From CAWINH01 sp963837425 (GTDB lineage: Bacteria; Chloroflexota; Limnocylindria; QHBO01), in the NCBI GenBank assembly GCA_963837425.1, contig CAWINH010000012.1, positions 62,001 to 126,000 of the forward strand: a DNA stretch of 64,000 nucleotides, written 5' to 3'. The notes beneath the pieces were generated by a model that was given only the letters and a program-made list of their open reading frames with translations, made no database searches and had not been told where the DNA came from. Within the stretch, counting starts at the first letter, position 1. Every line of letters begins with the position of its first letter. The translations under genes were made by a program, and so were the position numbers. Below are positions 32,827-42,025 of the stretch, piece by piece.

Positions 32827-34529
32827 GCAGCCGCCGGCGCTTTCTGCCTATACTGCGCCCGCTCGGCTCCCCGCCCGTCGTGCCCGTCGGACGTCGCAGC
32901 CCAACAGGAGTTCTCGGTCTATTGCGTTTGAAACACAGCATCGGCGCGTCCAGGCGCGCAGTTTCCTCCCCCCTTGTGGGCCTGACGAGGGCGCACCCTC
33001 GTGCGGTCCGCGTCGCGGCTACGGCGCTCGCGGTGTCGATGATCTTCATCGTGGCCCGGTTCGGAACGACCCAGGCGAGCCCGCCGCCGGTCGACAGTCC
33101 GCCCATCTCGATCCTGCCGAACGTGGTGGGGGCTGGGATCCCGACCACCGACAGCGTGTCGGTGTCGTTTGCCGAGCCCATGGACCGCGCATCGGTCGAG
33201 GAGGCCCTGACCGTCGAGCCGGCCGCCAACACGGTCCTGCTTTGGGCGCGCGACAGTCGCAGCCTGACGCTGTGGCCGAACCCGCGCTGGGAGACGGACA
33301 GGCGGTACCTGATCACGATCGGGCCGTCGGCGCGCACCGCCCGGGGTGAGCGCACGGGCGTACGGCAGGCCTCGAGCTTCACGACCGAGACCGCGCCCGT
33401 CGTGACCAGCCTGCATCTCCAGTTCCCGACGGACTTGCAAATCGAGCGGCTGCACGTGGCCCATGGCGCATTGCAACCGAAGGTCCCGGCCATTGGCCTG
33501 CCGGCGGCGGCGGGAGCCGTGTCCGACGTCAGCACCCGGACCTCGATCTCCATCGGCTTCTCGACGCTGATGGACCACGCGGACGTCACTTCCCATTTCG
33601 TGATCACCCCCGCGGTCGACGGCTCGCTCGACTGGGATGGGGGCTCACTCGTCTTCACGCCGGATGCGCCGCTCCCTGACGACGCGCGATACGGGATCAC
33701 GCTGGCCGGCGCCCACGACATCGACGGGAACCGGCTCGACGGCGATGTCTCCTTCTCGTTCTCCACCCGTCCGGGGTCGCAGGTCGTCAAGGTGACTCCC
33801 AAGTCGGGCGCAACCGGGGTTGACGGCACGCCGATCAGCGTCTGGTTCAGCGGCCCCATGGACGTGACGGCCACCACCCCCGCGGTCCAGCTCAAGGACG
33901 TGACCCTCAATCGAGTGCTCGACGCCACCGTGACGTTCAACGATGCCGGCGACCAGCTCACGGTCACCCCGGCGGCCAGGTTGGGGCAAGGGCACAGGTT
34001 CGAGGTACGCATCACGAACCAAGCGCTGGATGCCGACCACAACCCTGTATCGATGGCGTGGGGTTTCACCACCAAATCGCCACCGCGACCAACAACCCCT
34101 GTATCCGGCCCTCCACCGCCGGCCGACCTTGCCCAGTACGCGCTGTGGCAGATCAACCATGCGCGCGCGGCGCACGGGTTTGCCCCGCTGCGCCTCGATT
34201 CGGCGATCTCGCTCGTCGCGTCGGGGCACGCGCTCGACATGGCGAAGTACGGCTACTTCAGCCACACCGGACGAGACGGATCGACGGTCAGCGTCCGGCT
34301 CCGCCGCGGCGGGGTGAGCTTCGGCTACTCCGGCGAGAACATCTGCTACGTGAACGGCTCGGGATCGCGGCAGATGATCGACTGGTGCCACTCGGTCTTC
34401 ATGGCGGAGCCGTACCCGGGCGTCGCGAATCACATCGGCAACATCCTGGGTCCGGACTACACCCGCGTCGGCTTCGGCATCGCCATCAACGGCAGCCGGA
34501 TGTACATGGTCTGGGACTTCGCCGACTGA
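32823..34529 (+). CDS. secreted CAP-domain protein with Ig-like (Big_5) repeats
   Basis: A 568-residue extracellular protein. A basic N-terminus is followed by a signal-type helix (ATALAVSMIFIVARFG, about 62-77), then three Ig-like Big_5 domains each opening with a phrase like SVSFAEPMD, SIGFSTLMD or SVWFSGPMD, and a C-terminal CAP/SCP domain (about 435-568) with INHARAAHGFAPLRLD, SGHALDMAKYGYFSHTGRDG, GENICY and RVGFGIA. CAP domains of bacteria are often surface or cell wall proteins of unknown activity. The ATG overlaps the dprA stop; a TATACT (32849-32854) inside the frame and TTG 32922 suggest a shorter start may also be used. It sits inside the usual dprA-topA pair. Confidence 0.85.
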   Translation: MSSRRRFLPILRPLGSPPVVPVGRRSPTGVLGLLRLKHSIGASRRAVSSPLVGLTRAHPRAVRVAATALAVSMIFIVARFGTTQASPPPVDSPPISILPNVVGAGIPTTDSVSVSFAEPMDRASVEEALTVEPAANTVLLWARDSRSLTLWPNPRWETDRRYLITIGPSARTARGERTGVRQASSFTTETAPVVTSLHLQFPTDLQIERLHVAHGALQPKVPAIGLPAAAGAVSDVSTRTSISIGFSTLMDHADVTSHFVITPAVDGSLDWDGGSLVFTPDAPLPDDARYGITLAGAHDIDGNRLDGDVSFSFSTRPGSQVVKVTPKSGATGVDGTPISVWFSGPMDVTATTPAVQLKDVTLNRVLDATVTFNDAGDQLTVTPAARLGQGHRFEVRITNQALDADHNPVSMAWGFTTKSPPRPTTPVSGPPPPADLAQYALWQINHARAAHGFAPLRLDSAISLVASGHALDMAKYGYFSHTGRDGSTVSVRLRRGGVSFGYSGENICYVNGSGSRQMIDWCHSVFMAEPYPGVANHIGNILGPDYTRVGFGIAINGSRMYMVWDFAD

Positions 34530-34575
34530 AGGCATCGAGGGCGCCCCGGCCGGCAGGGGTTCCGAAAACCGGTGC

Positions 34576-34581
34576 TACACT
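34576..34581 (+). promoter_or_regulatory. -10 box TACACT for topA
   Basis: Ends 9 nt before ATG 34591; no Shine-Dalgarno; predicted leaderless start. Confidence 0.5.
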
Positions 34582-34590
34582 CCCTGACCG

Positions 34591-36834
34591 ATGTCTCCCC
34601 GAAAGCGTGCCGCGGGCGATCTCGTGATCGTCGAGTCGCCTGCGAAAGCGAAGACCATTGAGCGCTACCTCGGCCCAGGCTATACCGTGCTGGCCTCGTA
34701 TGGCCATGTCCGAGACCTCCCGCAGCGCGGGCTCGGGGTGGACGTCGACCACGATTTCGCCCCGCGTTATGAGCCGCTCAAGGAGCGCCGGCGCGAGCTC
34801 GACAAGCTCGCGGAGCGGGCCCGCGGCGCCGACCAGGTGTGGCTGGCGACGGACCTCGATCGCGAAGGCGAGTCCATCGCCTGGCACATCGCCGACTACG
34901 CAGGCCTGTCCGAGGACCGGGTCCGGCGCGTCACCTTCAGCGAGATCACCCGTTCTGCGATCCAGGAGGCGTTCGCCCACCCGCGTTCGATCAACCTCGA
35001 TCTGGTGAACGCTCAGCAGGCGCGCCGAGTGATCGACCGGCTCGTCGGCTACAAGCTGAGCCCCCTCGTCAGCAGCAAGATCCGGCGCGGGCTATCGGCG
35101 GGACGAGTTCAGAGCGTCGCGGTGCGGCTCGTCGTCGAACGCGAGCGAGAGATCTCGGCCTTTGTTCCGCGGGAGTACTGGACGATCTCGGCCGAGCTGG
35201 GGCGGCGCTCGACATCCGGGTCCTTTCGCGCCGAGCTGACCCGCATCGACGGGAAAAAGGCGGTCGTGGCGACCGAGGCCGAAGCGCGCGCGCATGAGGA
35301 GGCGTTGCGCGCGGCCGCCTACGAGGTTGCCAAGGTCACCCGGTCCCAGCAGCGGAAGGCCGCCCCACCGCCGTTCACGACCTCGACGTTGCAGCAGGAG
35401 GCGTCACGGAAGCTTGGCTTCGGAGCTCGCCGCACGATGAGCGTCGCGCAGCGGCTGTACGAAGGGATCGCCCTGCCGGAGGGGCAGGTCGGCCTCATCA
35501 CCTACATGCGCACCGACTCGGTGGCGATGGCATCCGCCGCGGTCGGCGAGTCGCGCGAGGTCATCGGTCAGGGATATGGCGCCGAGTTCGTCCCGGACAA
35601 GCCGAACGCCTACCGGACCCGCAGCCGCGGTGCGCAGGAGGCTCACGAGGCGATTCGGCCGTCGGCGTTCCGGCGCTCCCCGGAGTCGGTGGCCGCGTAT
35701 CTCAAGCCCGAGGAGCTGCGGCTGTACGAGCTGATCTGGCGTCGAGCGCTCGCCAGCCAGATGGCTCCCGCCCGCTTCGACCAGGTCGGGGTCGACGTCG
35801 TGGCCGGGCGATACACGCTGCATGCCGGCGCTCGGAAGCGGATCTTCGACGGCTACCAGGCGCTCTACGTGGAAGGCAAGGACGACGAGGAGGACGAGCG
35901 CCTGACCGTGCTGCCCGACCTTCGCGACGGAGAGCCCCTCGACCTGCGATCCCTCGGCAGCGAGCAGCACTTCACCCAGCCGCCTCCGCGGTACACCGAG
36001 GCGACGCTGATCAAGGCGCTCGAGGAGCACGGCATCGGCCGGCCATCGACGTACGCGCCGACCCTCGAGACGATCCGCCAGCGTGGCTACGTCACGATCA
36101 AGGATCGCCGCCTCACTCCGGAGGAACCGGCATTCCGGGTCACCGACCTGCTCGTCGAGCACTTTCCCGAGATCGTCGACCTGGAGTTCACGGCGCGGAT
36201 GGAACAGCAGCTCGACGACATCGCCCGCGGCACGAACGCCTGGGTGCCGATGGTCCGCGGTTTCTGGGACCCGTTCGCCATCAAGGTCGCCGAGGGCCGC
36301 GAGAAGATCGCGAAGCAGGTGGAGATCACCGACATCCGCTGCCCGGAGAGCGGTGACTTCATGGTGAAGCGGCTCGGCCGCAACGGATGGTTCCTCGGGT
36401 GCAGTGGCTATCCGGAGTGCAAGCACACAATGCCGCTTCCTGGCGAAGAGCAGGACCTGCCCGATCTGCCCGGGGTCGGGGAGGTGTGCCCGCAGTGTGG
36501 CGAGGGCCACCTCGCGGCGAAGCGCGGACGCTACGGTCCGTTCGTCGGCTGCGATCGCTACCCCGAGTGCCGCTACATCAAGAAGGACGCCCAACCGGCC
36601 GCGGAGCGATTCGGCACCTGTCCGACGTGTGGAATCGGCACCGTGGTCACGAAGCGCGCCCGGCGGGGCCGACGCCCGTTCTGGGGCTGCGACCGCTACC
36701 CCGACTGCGACTACGCAACGTGGACGCGGCCATCCCCTGCAGACGGCGACGATCGGCAGGCGACGGAGCCGGAGGTCCAGACGTCGGGTGCTGGCCAGTC
36801 CGTGGCCGGTGCCGACGTCGAGACCAGTGGCTGA
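34591..36834 (+). CDS. topA: DNA topoisomerase I
   Basis: A 747-residue type IA topoisomerase that relaxes negative supercoils. The Toprim domain begins LVIVESPAKAKTIERYL and contains ATDLDREGE; the catalytic Tyr is Tyr305 in LITYMRTDSVAM. Three C-terminal four-Cys zinc ribbons follow (near 590-720), as in many Gram-positive and Chloroflexota enzymes. The last codons overlap the start of the next recombinase gene by 8 nt. The gene order dprA, topA, xerC matches the conserved Firmicutes arrangement, with one extra gene inserted. Confidence 0.95.
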   Translation: MSPRKRAAGDLVIVESPAKAKTIERYLGPGYTVLASYGHVRDLPQRGLGVDVDHDFAPRYEPLKERRRELDKLAERARGADQVWLATDLDREGESIAWHIADYAGLSEDRVRRVTFSEITRSAIQEAFAHPRSINLDLVNAQQARRVIDRLVGYKLSPLVSSKIRRGLSAGRVQSVAVRLVVEREREISAFVPREYWTISAELGRRSTSGSFRAELTRIDGKKAVVATEAEARAHEEALRAAAYEVAKVTRSQQRKAAPPPFTTSTLQQEASRKLGFGARRTMSVAQRLYEGIALPEGQVGLITYMRTDSVAMASAAVGESREVIGQGYGAEFVPDKPNAYRTRSRGAQEAHEAIRPSAFRRSPESVAAYLKPEELRLYELIWRRALASQMAPARFDQVGVDVVAGRYTLHAGARKRIFDGYQALYVEGKDDEEDERLTVLPDLRDGEPLDLRSLGSEQHFTQPPPRYTEATLIKALEEHGIGRPSTYAPTLETIRQRGYVTIKDRRLTPEEPAFRVTDLLVEHFPEIVDLEFTARMEQQLDDIARGTNAWVPMVRGFWDPFAIKVAEGREKIAKQVEITDIRCPESGDFMVKRLGRNGWFLGCSGYPECKHTMPLPGEEQDLPDLPGVGEVCPQCGEGHLAAKRGRYGPFVGCDRYPECRYIKKDAQPAAERFGTCPTCGIGTVVTKRARRGRRPFWGCDRYPDCDYATWTRPSPADGDDRQATEPEVQTSGAGQSVAGADVETSG

Positions 36835-37849
36835 GCGGGGTCGCCCTCCGCGATCGGTCGCCGCCACGCGACCCCCGACCAGGGAGCTGGACGCGGCTGC
36901 CGCGACGGCCCTCGATCGCTTCCTGCGCGCCCTCGAGACGCGAAACGCCTCGCCCGGAACCGTGCGGGAGTATCGGCGCAACGCGGGAGAGTTCCTCGCC
37001 CACATCCATGCCGACGGGGTTGATTGGCGACGGCCGGGACGAGCAGCGGTTCGGCACTACCTCGCCGCACTGGCCGACCGCGGCCTGGCGGCCACATCGA
37101 TCGGCGGACGGCTGGCGGCGGTGCGATCGTTCTACCGGCATGCCGCGCGCGAGGGCTGGATCAGCGCCGATCCGATGGCCGGGGTTCGCTCGCCGCGACG
37201 GCCTGGGCGTCTGCCGCGCGTGCTCTCGGCCGAGGATGCGGCTCGGCTGGTGGAGGCGCCTCGGAAGGCGATGCTGCCGCCACGACGAGGCGTGCGCCGC
37301 TCAATCGTGGAGGCGCTTGCGCGCCGCGACGGGGCGCTGCTCGAGCTCCTCTACGCGACCGGCATGCGCATCAGCGAGGCGTCTGGCCTGACGATCGACC
37401 GGCTGGACATCCCGCACCGGCGACTCCGGGTCATCGGCAAGGGAACGAAGGAGCGGGAGCTGCTGTTCGGGGCCCCGGCGCGGGCCGCCCTCGAGGCGTA
37501 TCTGCAGGGCGGACGGCCCGAGCTGGCAGCTCGCGGTGCACGATCGACGCCGGCGGTCTTCCTCAACGCGACCGGGGGGGCGCTGAGCGCCCGCGGGGCG
37601 CGAATGGCGGTCGATCGATGGGTGAACGCCACCGGGCTCAGCTCTCGTGCCTCCCCACATACGCTCCGGCACTCGTTCGCCACGCACATGCTGGAGGGAG
37701 GAGCCGACCTGCGCAGCGTCCAGGAGCTGCTCGGACATGCCAACCTGGCGACGACCCAGGTGTACACGCACCTCTCGGACGCCGCCCTTCGCGGCGCTTA
37801 TCGCGCCGCCCACCCGCGCGCCGCCCGGCGGTCCGGTCGCGAGCGGTGA
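36827..37849 (+). CDS. tyrosine recombinase XerC/XerD
   Basis: A 340-residue site-specific recombinase. A SAM-like N-terminal domain (about 20-115: FLRALETRNASPGTVREY) precedes the catalytic domain with Arg in TGMRISEASGL, Lys in VIGKGTKER, His-Arg in HTLRHSFATHML, His in LLGHANLATTQVYTH and the nucleophile Tyr in that last motif. It resolves chromosome dimers at dif and follows topA as in many bacteria. GTG 36827 overlaps the topA end. Because the flanking genes are core genes it is a housekeeping Xer rather than a phage integrase. Confidence 0.9.
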   Translation: MAERGRPPRSVAATRPPTRELDAAAATALDRFLRALETRNASPGTVREYRRNAGEFLAHIHADGVDWRRPGRAAVRHYLAALADRGLAATSIGGRLAAVRSFYRHAAREGWISADPMAGVRSPRRPGRLPRVLSAEDAARLVEAPRKAMLPPRRGVRRSIVEALARRDGALLELLYATGMRISEASGLTIDRLDIPHRRLRVIGKGTKERELLFGAPARAALEAYLQGGRPELAARGARSTPAVFLNATGGALSARGARMAVDRWVNATGLSSRASPHTLRHSFATHMLEGGADLRSVQELLGHANLATTQVYTHLSDAALRGAYRAAHPRAARRSGRER

Positions 37850-39462
37850 GCACCCACCCGGACGTCGTCGACGATGCGGGCGGCGCTCCATCGACCGGTC
37901 GGATCCTCGTCACCGCCAGCCTGATCCTGACCGTCGCGGCGCTTGCCAGCCGGATCCTGGGGTGGATGCGGCTGCTCGTCATCGGCTCGCAGTTCGGTGC
38001 GTCGCGGGAGCTGGATGCCTACTTCGCCGCCTTCCGGATCCCGGACGCGATCTTTCAGCTCGTGGTCGCCGGAGCTCTCTCCGCTGCGCTGATCCCGGTC
38101 TTCTCCGGCTACCGCGCTCGCGAGGAGGAACGCGAGGCCTGGCGGCTGGCCAGCAGCGTCATCAACCTCGTGGTCATCGCGCTCGCTGCGCTCAGCCTGC
38201 TGATGGCGATCTTCGCGCCGATGCTGGTCGGGGTGGTGGTAGCGCCGGGCTTCGACGCCGCAACCACCGAGCTGACGGTGCGCATGACCCGCATCATGCT
38301 CCTCAGCCCGGTCTTCATCGGGATGGGGGCAGTCGTCACCGGCATCCTGAACTCGTACGGGAAGTTCGGGGTGCCCGCCATGGCGCCCCTCGTCTACAAC
38401 CTCGCGATCATCGTGGCGGCGATCGTGCTCGCCCCGCTGATCGGCGTCGAGGGGCTGGCGGTCGGGGTGGTCGTCGGCTCGCTCTTGCACCTCGCCATTC
38501 AGCTGCCTGACCTCGGCCGGGTCGGTCAGCGGTACGATCTGAGCATTGGGCTGTCGGACCCCGGCGTCCGTCGCGTCGCCTGGCTCATGGGCCCACGGAT
38601 GCTGGGACTCGCCGCCGGGCAGCTGAACTTCATCGTGAGCACGCTGCTCGCCTCGGGGCTGCAGGAGGGAAGCATCACCGCCTACAACTACGCCTTCCAG
38701 CTCAGCCAGATTCCGGTGGGGGTGATTGGGGTCAGCGTGGCCGTGGCCCTCTTCCCGACGTTGAGCCGGGATGCGGCATTGGGGCGACTGCCGGAGATTC
38801 GTCGCCAGGTGGCCGCCAGCCTTCGCATCCTCGTCTTCCTGGCCGCCCCGCTCACCGCGGCGATGATCGTGCTGGCCAGCCCGATCACGAACGTCTTCTT
38901 CCAGTACGGCCTGTTCAGCCAACGCTCCGCCGAACGAACCGCCGGCGCACTCGTCTTCTTCGCGATCGGGCTCGGCGGGCATATCGTCGTGCATCTCCTG
39001 ACCCGTGCCTTCTACGCGATGCAGGACACCCGGACCCCGGTGCTGTGGGCGGTCATCGCGGTGATCATCAACGTCCCCCTCATGATCTGGCTGGTGGGCC
39101 CGATGGGGGTCGGCGGGCTCGCGCTGGCGCTCTCGATCAGCGCGGTGCTGGAGGTCATTGGGCTTCTCTGGGCGTTGCGGCGCCGAATCGAGACGATCGA
39201 CGAGGCCGTGGTACTGCGCTCCGTCGTGCGCTCCGCGGTCGCCGGCCTGGTCGCCGCGCTCGCGATGTACGGCGGCCTGACGCTGGTTGGCGATGTCGTG
39301 CCGGGCCTGCTGGAAAACGGTCTTGGACGGGTCGTGGCCCTCGTGGGCCTGGCCGGCGGCGGTGGGGCGGTCTATCTGCTGATCGCGTCGGCCCTTCGCT
39401 CCCCGGAGCTGAGCCAGGTCCGTGCCATGCTGCGGCAGCGGCGCGCGCGGCGCTCCGCATGA
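37846..39462 (+). CDS. murJ: lipid II flippase MurJ
   Basis: A 538-residue MATE-like membrane protein with about 14 helices. MVN-family blocks are present: ASRILGWMRLLVIGSQFG, DAYFAAFRIPDAIFQLV, GALSAALIPVFS, LNFIVSTLLASGL, GVSVAVALFPTLSRDA and TRAFYAMQDTRTPV. MurJ moves lipid II across the membrane for peptidoglycan synthesis. GTG 37846 overlaps the recombinase stop, and the stop overlaps the ATG of the first Fem-type gene, so the cell wall genes form one run. Confidence 0.93.
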   Translation: MSTHPDVVDDAGGAPSTGRILVTASLILTVAALASRILGWMRLLVIGSQFGASRELDAYFAAFRIPDAIFQLVVAGALSAALIPVFSGYRAREEEREAWRLASSVINLVVIALAALSLLMAIFAPMLVGVVVAPGFDAATTELTVRMTRIMLLSPVFIGMGAVVTGILNSYGKFGVPAMAPLVYNLAIIVAAIVLAPLIGVEGLAVGVVVGSLLHLAIQLPDLGRVGQRYDLSIGLSDPGVRRVAWLMGPRMLGLAAGQLNFIVSTLLASGLQEGSITAYNYAFQLSQIPVGVIGVSVAVALFPTLSRDAALGRLPEIRRQVAASLRILVFLAAPLTAAMIVLASPITNVFFQYGLFSQRSAERTAGALVFFAIGLGGHIVVHLLTRAFYAMQDTRTPVLWAVIAVIINVPLMIWLVGPMGVGGLALALSISAVLEVIGLLWALRRRIETIDEAVVLRSVVRSAVAGLVAALAMYGGLTLVGDVVPGLLENGLGRVVALVGLAGGGGAVYLLIASALRSPELSQVRAMLRQRRARRSA

Positions 39463-40532
39463 TCGAGGTCCGTCCCGCAGACGAGGGGGACCGCCACGCG
39501 TGGCAGTCGTTCCTCGAGGGCTGCCGGTCCGGGGATTTCCTCCATGACTGGGAGTGGGCGGAGATCGCCGCGCTCGATGGGCAGCCACAACGTCGGTTCG
39601 TGGCGATCCAGGGCGGTCAGCTCGTGGGGCTGGCCGCCGCCCAGGTCCGACGGGTGGCAATGGGTCGCAGCTTCTGGTACGTGCCCCACGGCCCGGTGCT
39701 CGACTACGCGGACCCGCTCGCCGCAGCGCGTTTCCGTGCCCTGGCGATCGGCCTGCGATCCGCGGCACGGGCGTCGCGGGCAATCGCCGTCAAGCTCGAG
39801 CCCCGCCTGGAGAGTGGCACCGCGGAGGTTGCGCACTTCGGACGCCTGCATCACGACCCGCGCACGCTCCAGGTGGGGCACACCCGCGTGGTCCCGTTGG
39901 CCGATGATGACGAGCTCATGGCCGGCTTCGACAAGGACACCCGCTACGCCGTTCGGCGGGCGGGCCGCGAGGGGGTGCGCGTCGAGTCTGTGGACCACGC
40001 CGCGGACCCGGCGGCCGTGGATCGGCTCCACGATCTCGTGCTCGAGACGCAGCTCAGGGCCGGCTTTCCGCGACCGTCCCTCGAGCGCTACCGGACGGTG
40101 TGGCGCGCCCTCGGTGGCGCAGGTCGGGCGGTCATTCTCGAGGCTCGCCGGGACGGGGAGCTCCTGGCCAGCGGGATGCTGGTACTCGAGGGAGATCGTT
40201 CGTTCTACGTGTTCGCCGGCTCTCGGCGTGAGGCTCCCGGCGAACCGAAGCGATACGCAAGCTACCTGCTGCAGTGGGAGATGATGCGGCACGCGCGGGA
40301 GGCCGGGAGCCTCGTGCACGACCTGTGGGGGATCGCGCCGCCCGGCACCGGGCCCGACCATCCGTGGCACGGGGTGGGACTCTTCAAGAAGGGCTTCGGC
40401 GGGCGAGCGGTGGTCTGGGCCGGCACCTGGGACGTCATCGTGGATCCGACCCTGTATCGGCTTCGGGCGACGATGGCCCGCCTGCGCGCCCGGGGAGGCG
40501 AGGCGCTCCGGGCGGTGCGGAGGGGGCGCTGA
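39459..40532 (+). CDS. FemABX-type peptidyltransferase, first copy
   Basis: A 357-residue protein of the FemABX/GNAT-like family that adds amino acids from aminoacyl-tRNA to the stem peptide of lipid II. Family blocks: FLHDWEWAEIAA, FWYVPHGPVLDY, VKLEPRLESGT, DKDTRYAVRRAGREGV, and late YLLQWEMMRHAREAG then DLWGIAPP and FKKGFGG. It overlaps murJ by 4 nt and murE by 1 nt (TGATG). Three such genes around murE predict a short interpeptide bridge. Confidence 0.85.
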   Translation: MIEVRPADEGDRHAWQSFLEGCRSGDFLHDWEWAEIAALDGQPQRRFVAIQGGQLVGLAAAQVRRVAMGRSFWYVPHGPVLDYADPLAAARFRALAIGLRSAARASRAIAVKLEPRLESGTAEVAHFGRLHHDPRTLQVGHTRVVPLADDDELMAGFDKDTRYAVRRAGREGVRVESVDHAADPAAVDRLHDLVLETQLRAGFPRPSLERYRTVWRALGGAGRAVILEARRDGELLASGMLVLEGDRSFYVFAGSRREAPGEPKRYASYLLQWEMMRHAREAGSLVHDLWGIAPPGTGPDHPWHGVGLFKKGFGGRAVVWAGTWDVIVDPTLYRLRATMARLRARGGEALRAVRRGR

Positions 40533-42025
40533 TGGGCGACGAGCGCTCGATGGGACTCGGCGAGCTCACGGACGCGATCGGGCCGGAGCGAGTGATCGGT
40601 CTTCCGGTCGGGGTGGTTCGCGGCCTCGCCTACGACTCGCGGTCGTTGCGTCGCGGTGACCTGTTTTTCGCGATTCCGGGGTCGCACACCGACGGGCACG
40701 AGTACGTGGCGGAGGCGTCGCGGCTCGGAGCGCTGGCGGCGGTGGTCGAGCGCCCCGCGGAGGACGCGACGATCCCTCTGCTCGTCGTTCCACGCTCGCG
40801 CGTTGCGCTCGCCGATGCCGCGGACGCCTGGTACGGGCGACCTTCCGAGCGGCTCCACGTCGTGGGCGTCACCGGCACCGACGGGAAGACGACCACCTGC
40901 TTCCTCGCGGCCGAGATGCTCCGGGCCGCCGGACGCCGCCCCGGGCTGGCGGGCACGGTGGCGACCCGGGTCGGGGATCGCACCGAACCGAACCCGCACC
41001 GCACCACGACGCCCGAGGCACCGGAGCTGCAGGCGCTCCTGGCCGAGATGGTTGCCGCGGGGAACGACAGCGTACTCGTCGAAGCGACCTCGCACGGCCT
41101 GGCGCAGGCCCGTGTTCGCAACTGCCGATTCGACGTTGGGATCGTCACGAACCTGACGAGCGAGCATCTCGACTTCCACGGCACGCTCGAGGCCTACCGT
41201 GACGCCAAGGCGATGCTCGTCCGCGAGGCCCCGCTCGCGATCCTCAACTCGGACGACCCCCACGTCGGATACTTCCGCGGGCAGGCACGCGACCGCGTCG
41301 TGACCTACGCGGTCGAGGCCGACGCCGATCTCCGTGCCGATGACGTGCGCCGCCGGCCGGACGGCACGAGCTTCGTGGCGCGCACCGATGGCTGGTCGGG
41401 GGCCGTGCATCTGCAGCTGCCGGGCTCGTTCAACGTGCCGAACGCGCTGGCCGTGCTGGGACTGGCGCTCGGCGAAGGGATCGACCTCGACCTCGCCGCC
41501 GGCGCGGTCGGCGGGGTGCGCGGCGTTCCGGGCCGGATGGAGATCGTCGACGCGGGGCAGCCGTTCACCGTGATCGTCGACTACGCGCACACCGCGGATG
41601 CTCTCGAGAAGGTCCTCCGCGAGCTCCGACCGCTGGCGACCGGGCGCCTCATCGCGGTCTTCGGTTCCGCGGGCGAGCGAGACCTCGCGAAGCGGCCGGC
41701 GATGGGTGCGGTCGCCGCTCGCCTGGCAGACCTGGCGGTCATCACCGACGAGGACCCCAGACTCGAGGATGCGCGCGCCATCAACGAGGCGATCGCGGAC
41801 GGTGCCCGGGCCGCCGGTGCACGAGACGGTGAGACTTTCCTGGTGATCGACGATCGAGCCGAGGCGATCCGCCACGCCATCGGTCTCGCCGCCAGGGGAG
41901 ACGTCATCCTGCTGGCAGGGAAGGGTCACGAGCGGAGCATGATCTACGGGACCGAGTGGCGACCCTGGGACGAGGCCGGGGTCGCCCGCACCGCACTCCG
42001 CGAGGCGGGTTTCGGGGATGGGTGA
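40532..42025 (+). CDS. murE: UDP-MurNAc-tripeptide synthetase MurE
   Basis: A 497-residue Mur ligase. The ATP loop is GVTGTDGKTTT (about 112-122), followed by EATSHGLAQAR, NLTSEHLDFHG and the carbamylated-Lys region YRDAKAMLV; the C-terminal domain has VDYAHTADALEKVL and GKGHE. MurE adds the third residue of the peptide stem. The substrate-specificity loop reads DEDPR where mesodiaminopimelate-specific enzymes usually have DNPR, so the added diamino acid may be ornithine or lysine rather than mDAP; this is an inference. It overlaps the two Fem-type genes on both sides. Confidence 0.93.
   Translation: MGDERSMGLGELTDAIGPERVIGLPVGVVRGLAYDSRSLRRGDLFFAIPGSHTDGHEYVAEASRLGALAAVVERPAEDATIPLLVVPRSRVALADAADAWYGRPSERLHVVGVTGTDGKTTTCFLAAEMLRAAGRRPGLAGTVATRVGDRTEPNPHRTTTPEAPELQALLAEMVAAGNDSVLVEATSHGLAQARVRNCRFDVGIVTNLTSEHLDFHGTLEAYRDAKAMLVREAPLAILNSDDPHVGYFRGQARDRVVTYAVEADADLRADDVRRRPDGTSFVARTDGWSGAVHLQLPGSFNVPNALAVLGLALGEGIDLDLAAGAVGGVRGVPGRMEIVDAGQPFTVIVDYAHTADALEKVLRELRPLATGRLIAVFGSAGERDLAKRPAMGAVAARLADLAVITDEDPRLEDARAINEAIADGARAAGARDGETFLVIDDRAEAIRHAIGLAARGDVILLAGKGHERSMIYGTEWRPWDEAGVARTALREAGFGDG

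Noticed and set aside
36827..37849. The tyrosine recombinase as the integrase of the tRNA island.
   Set aside because: It is 25 kb away, sits in the conserved topA-murJ run and has the size of a housekeeping Xer.
37798..39783. A 661-codon minus-strand open frame opposite murJ.
   Set aside because: Shadow of murJ; low-complexity charged product.
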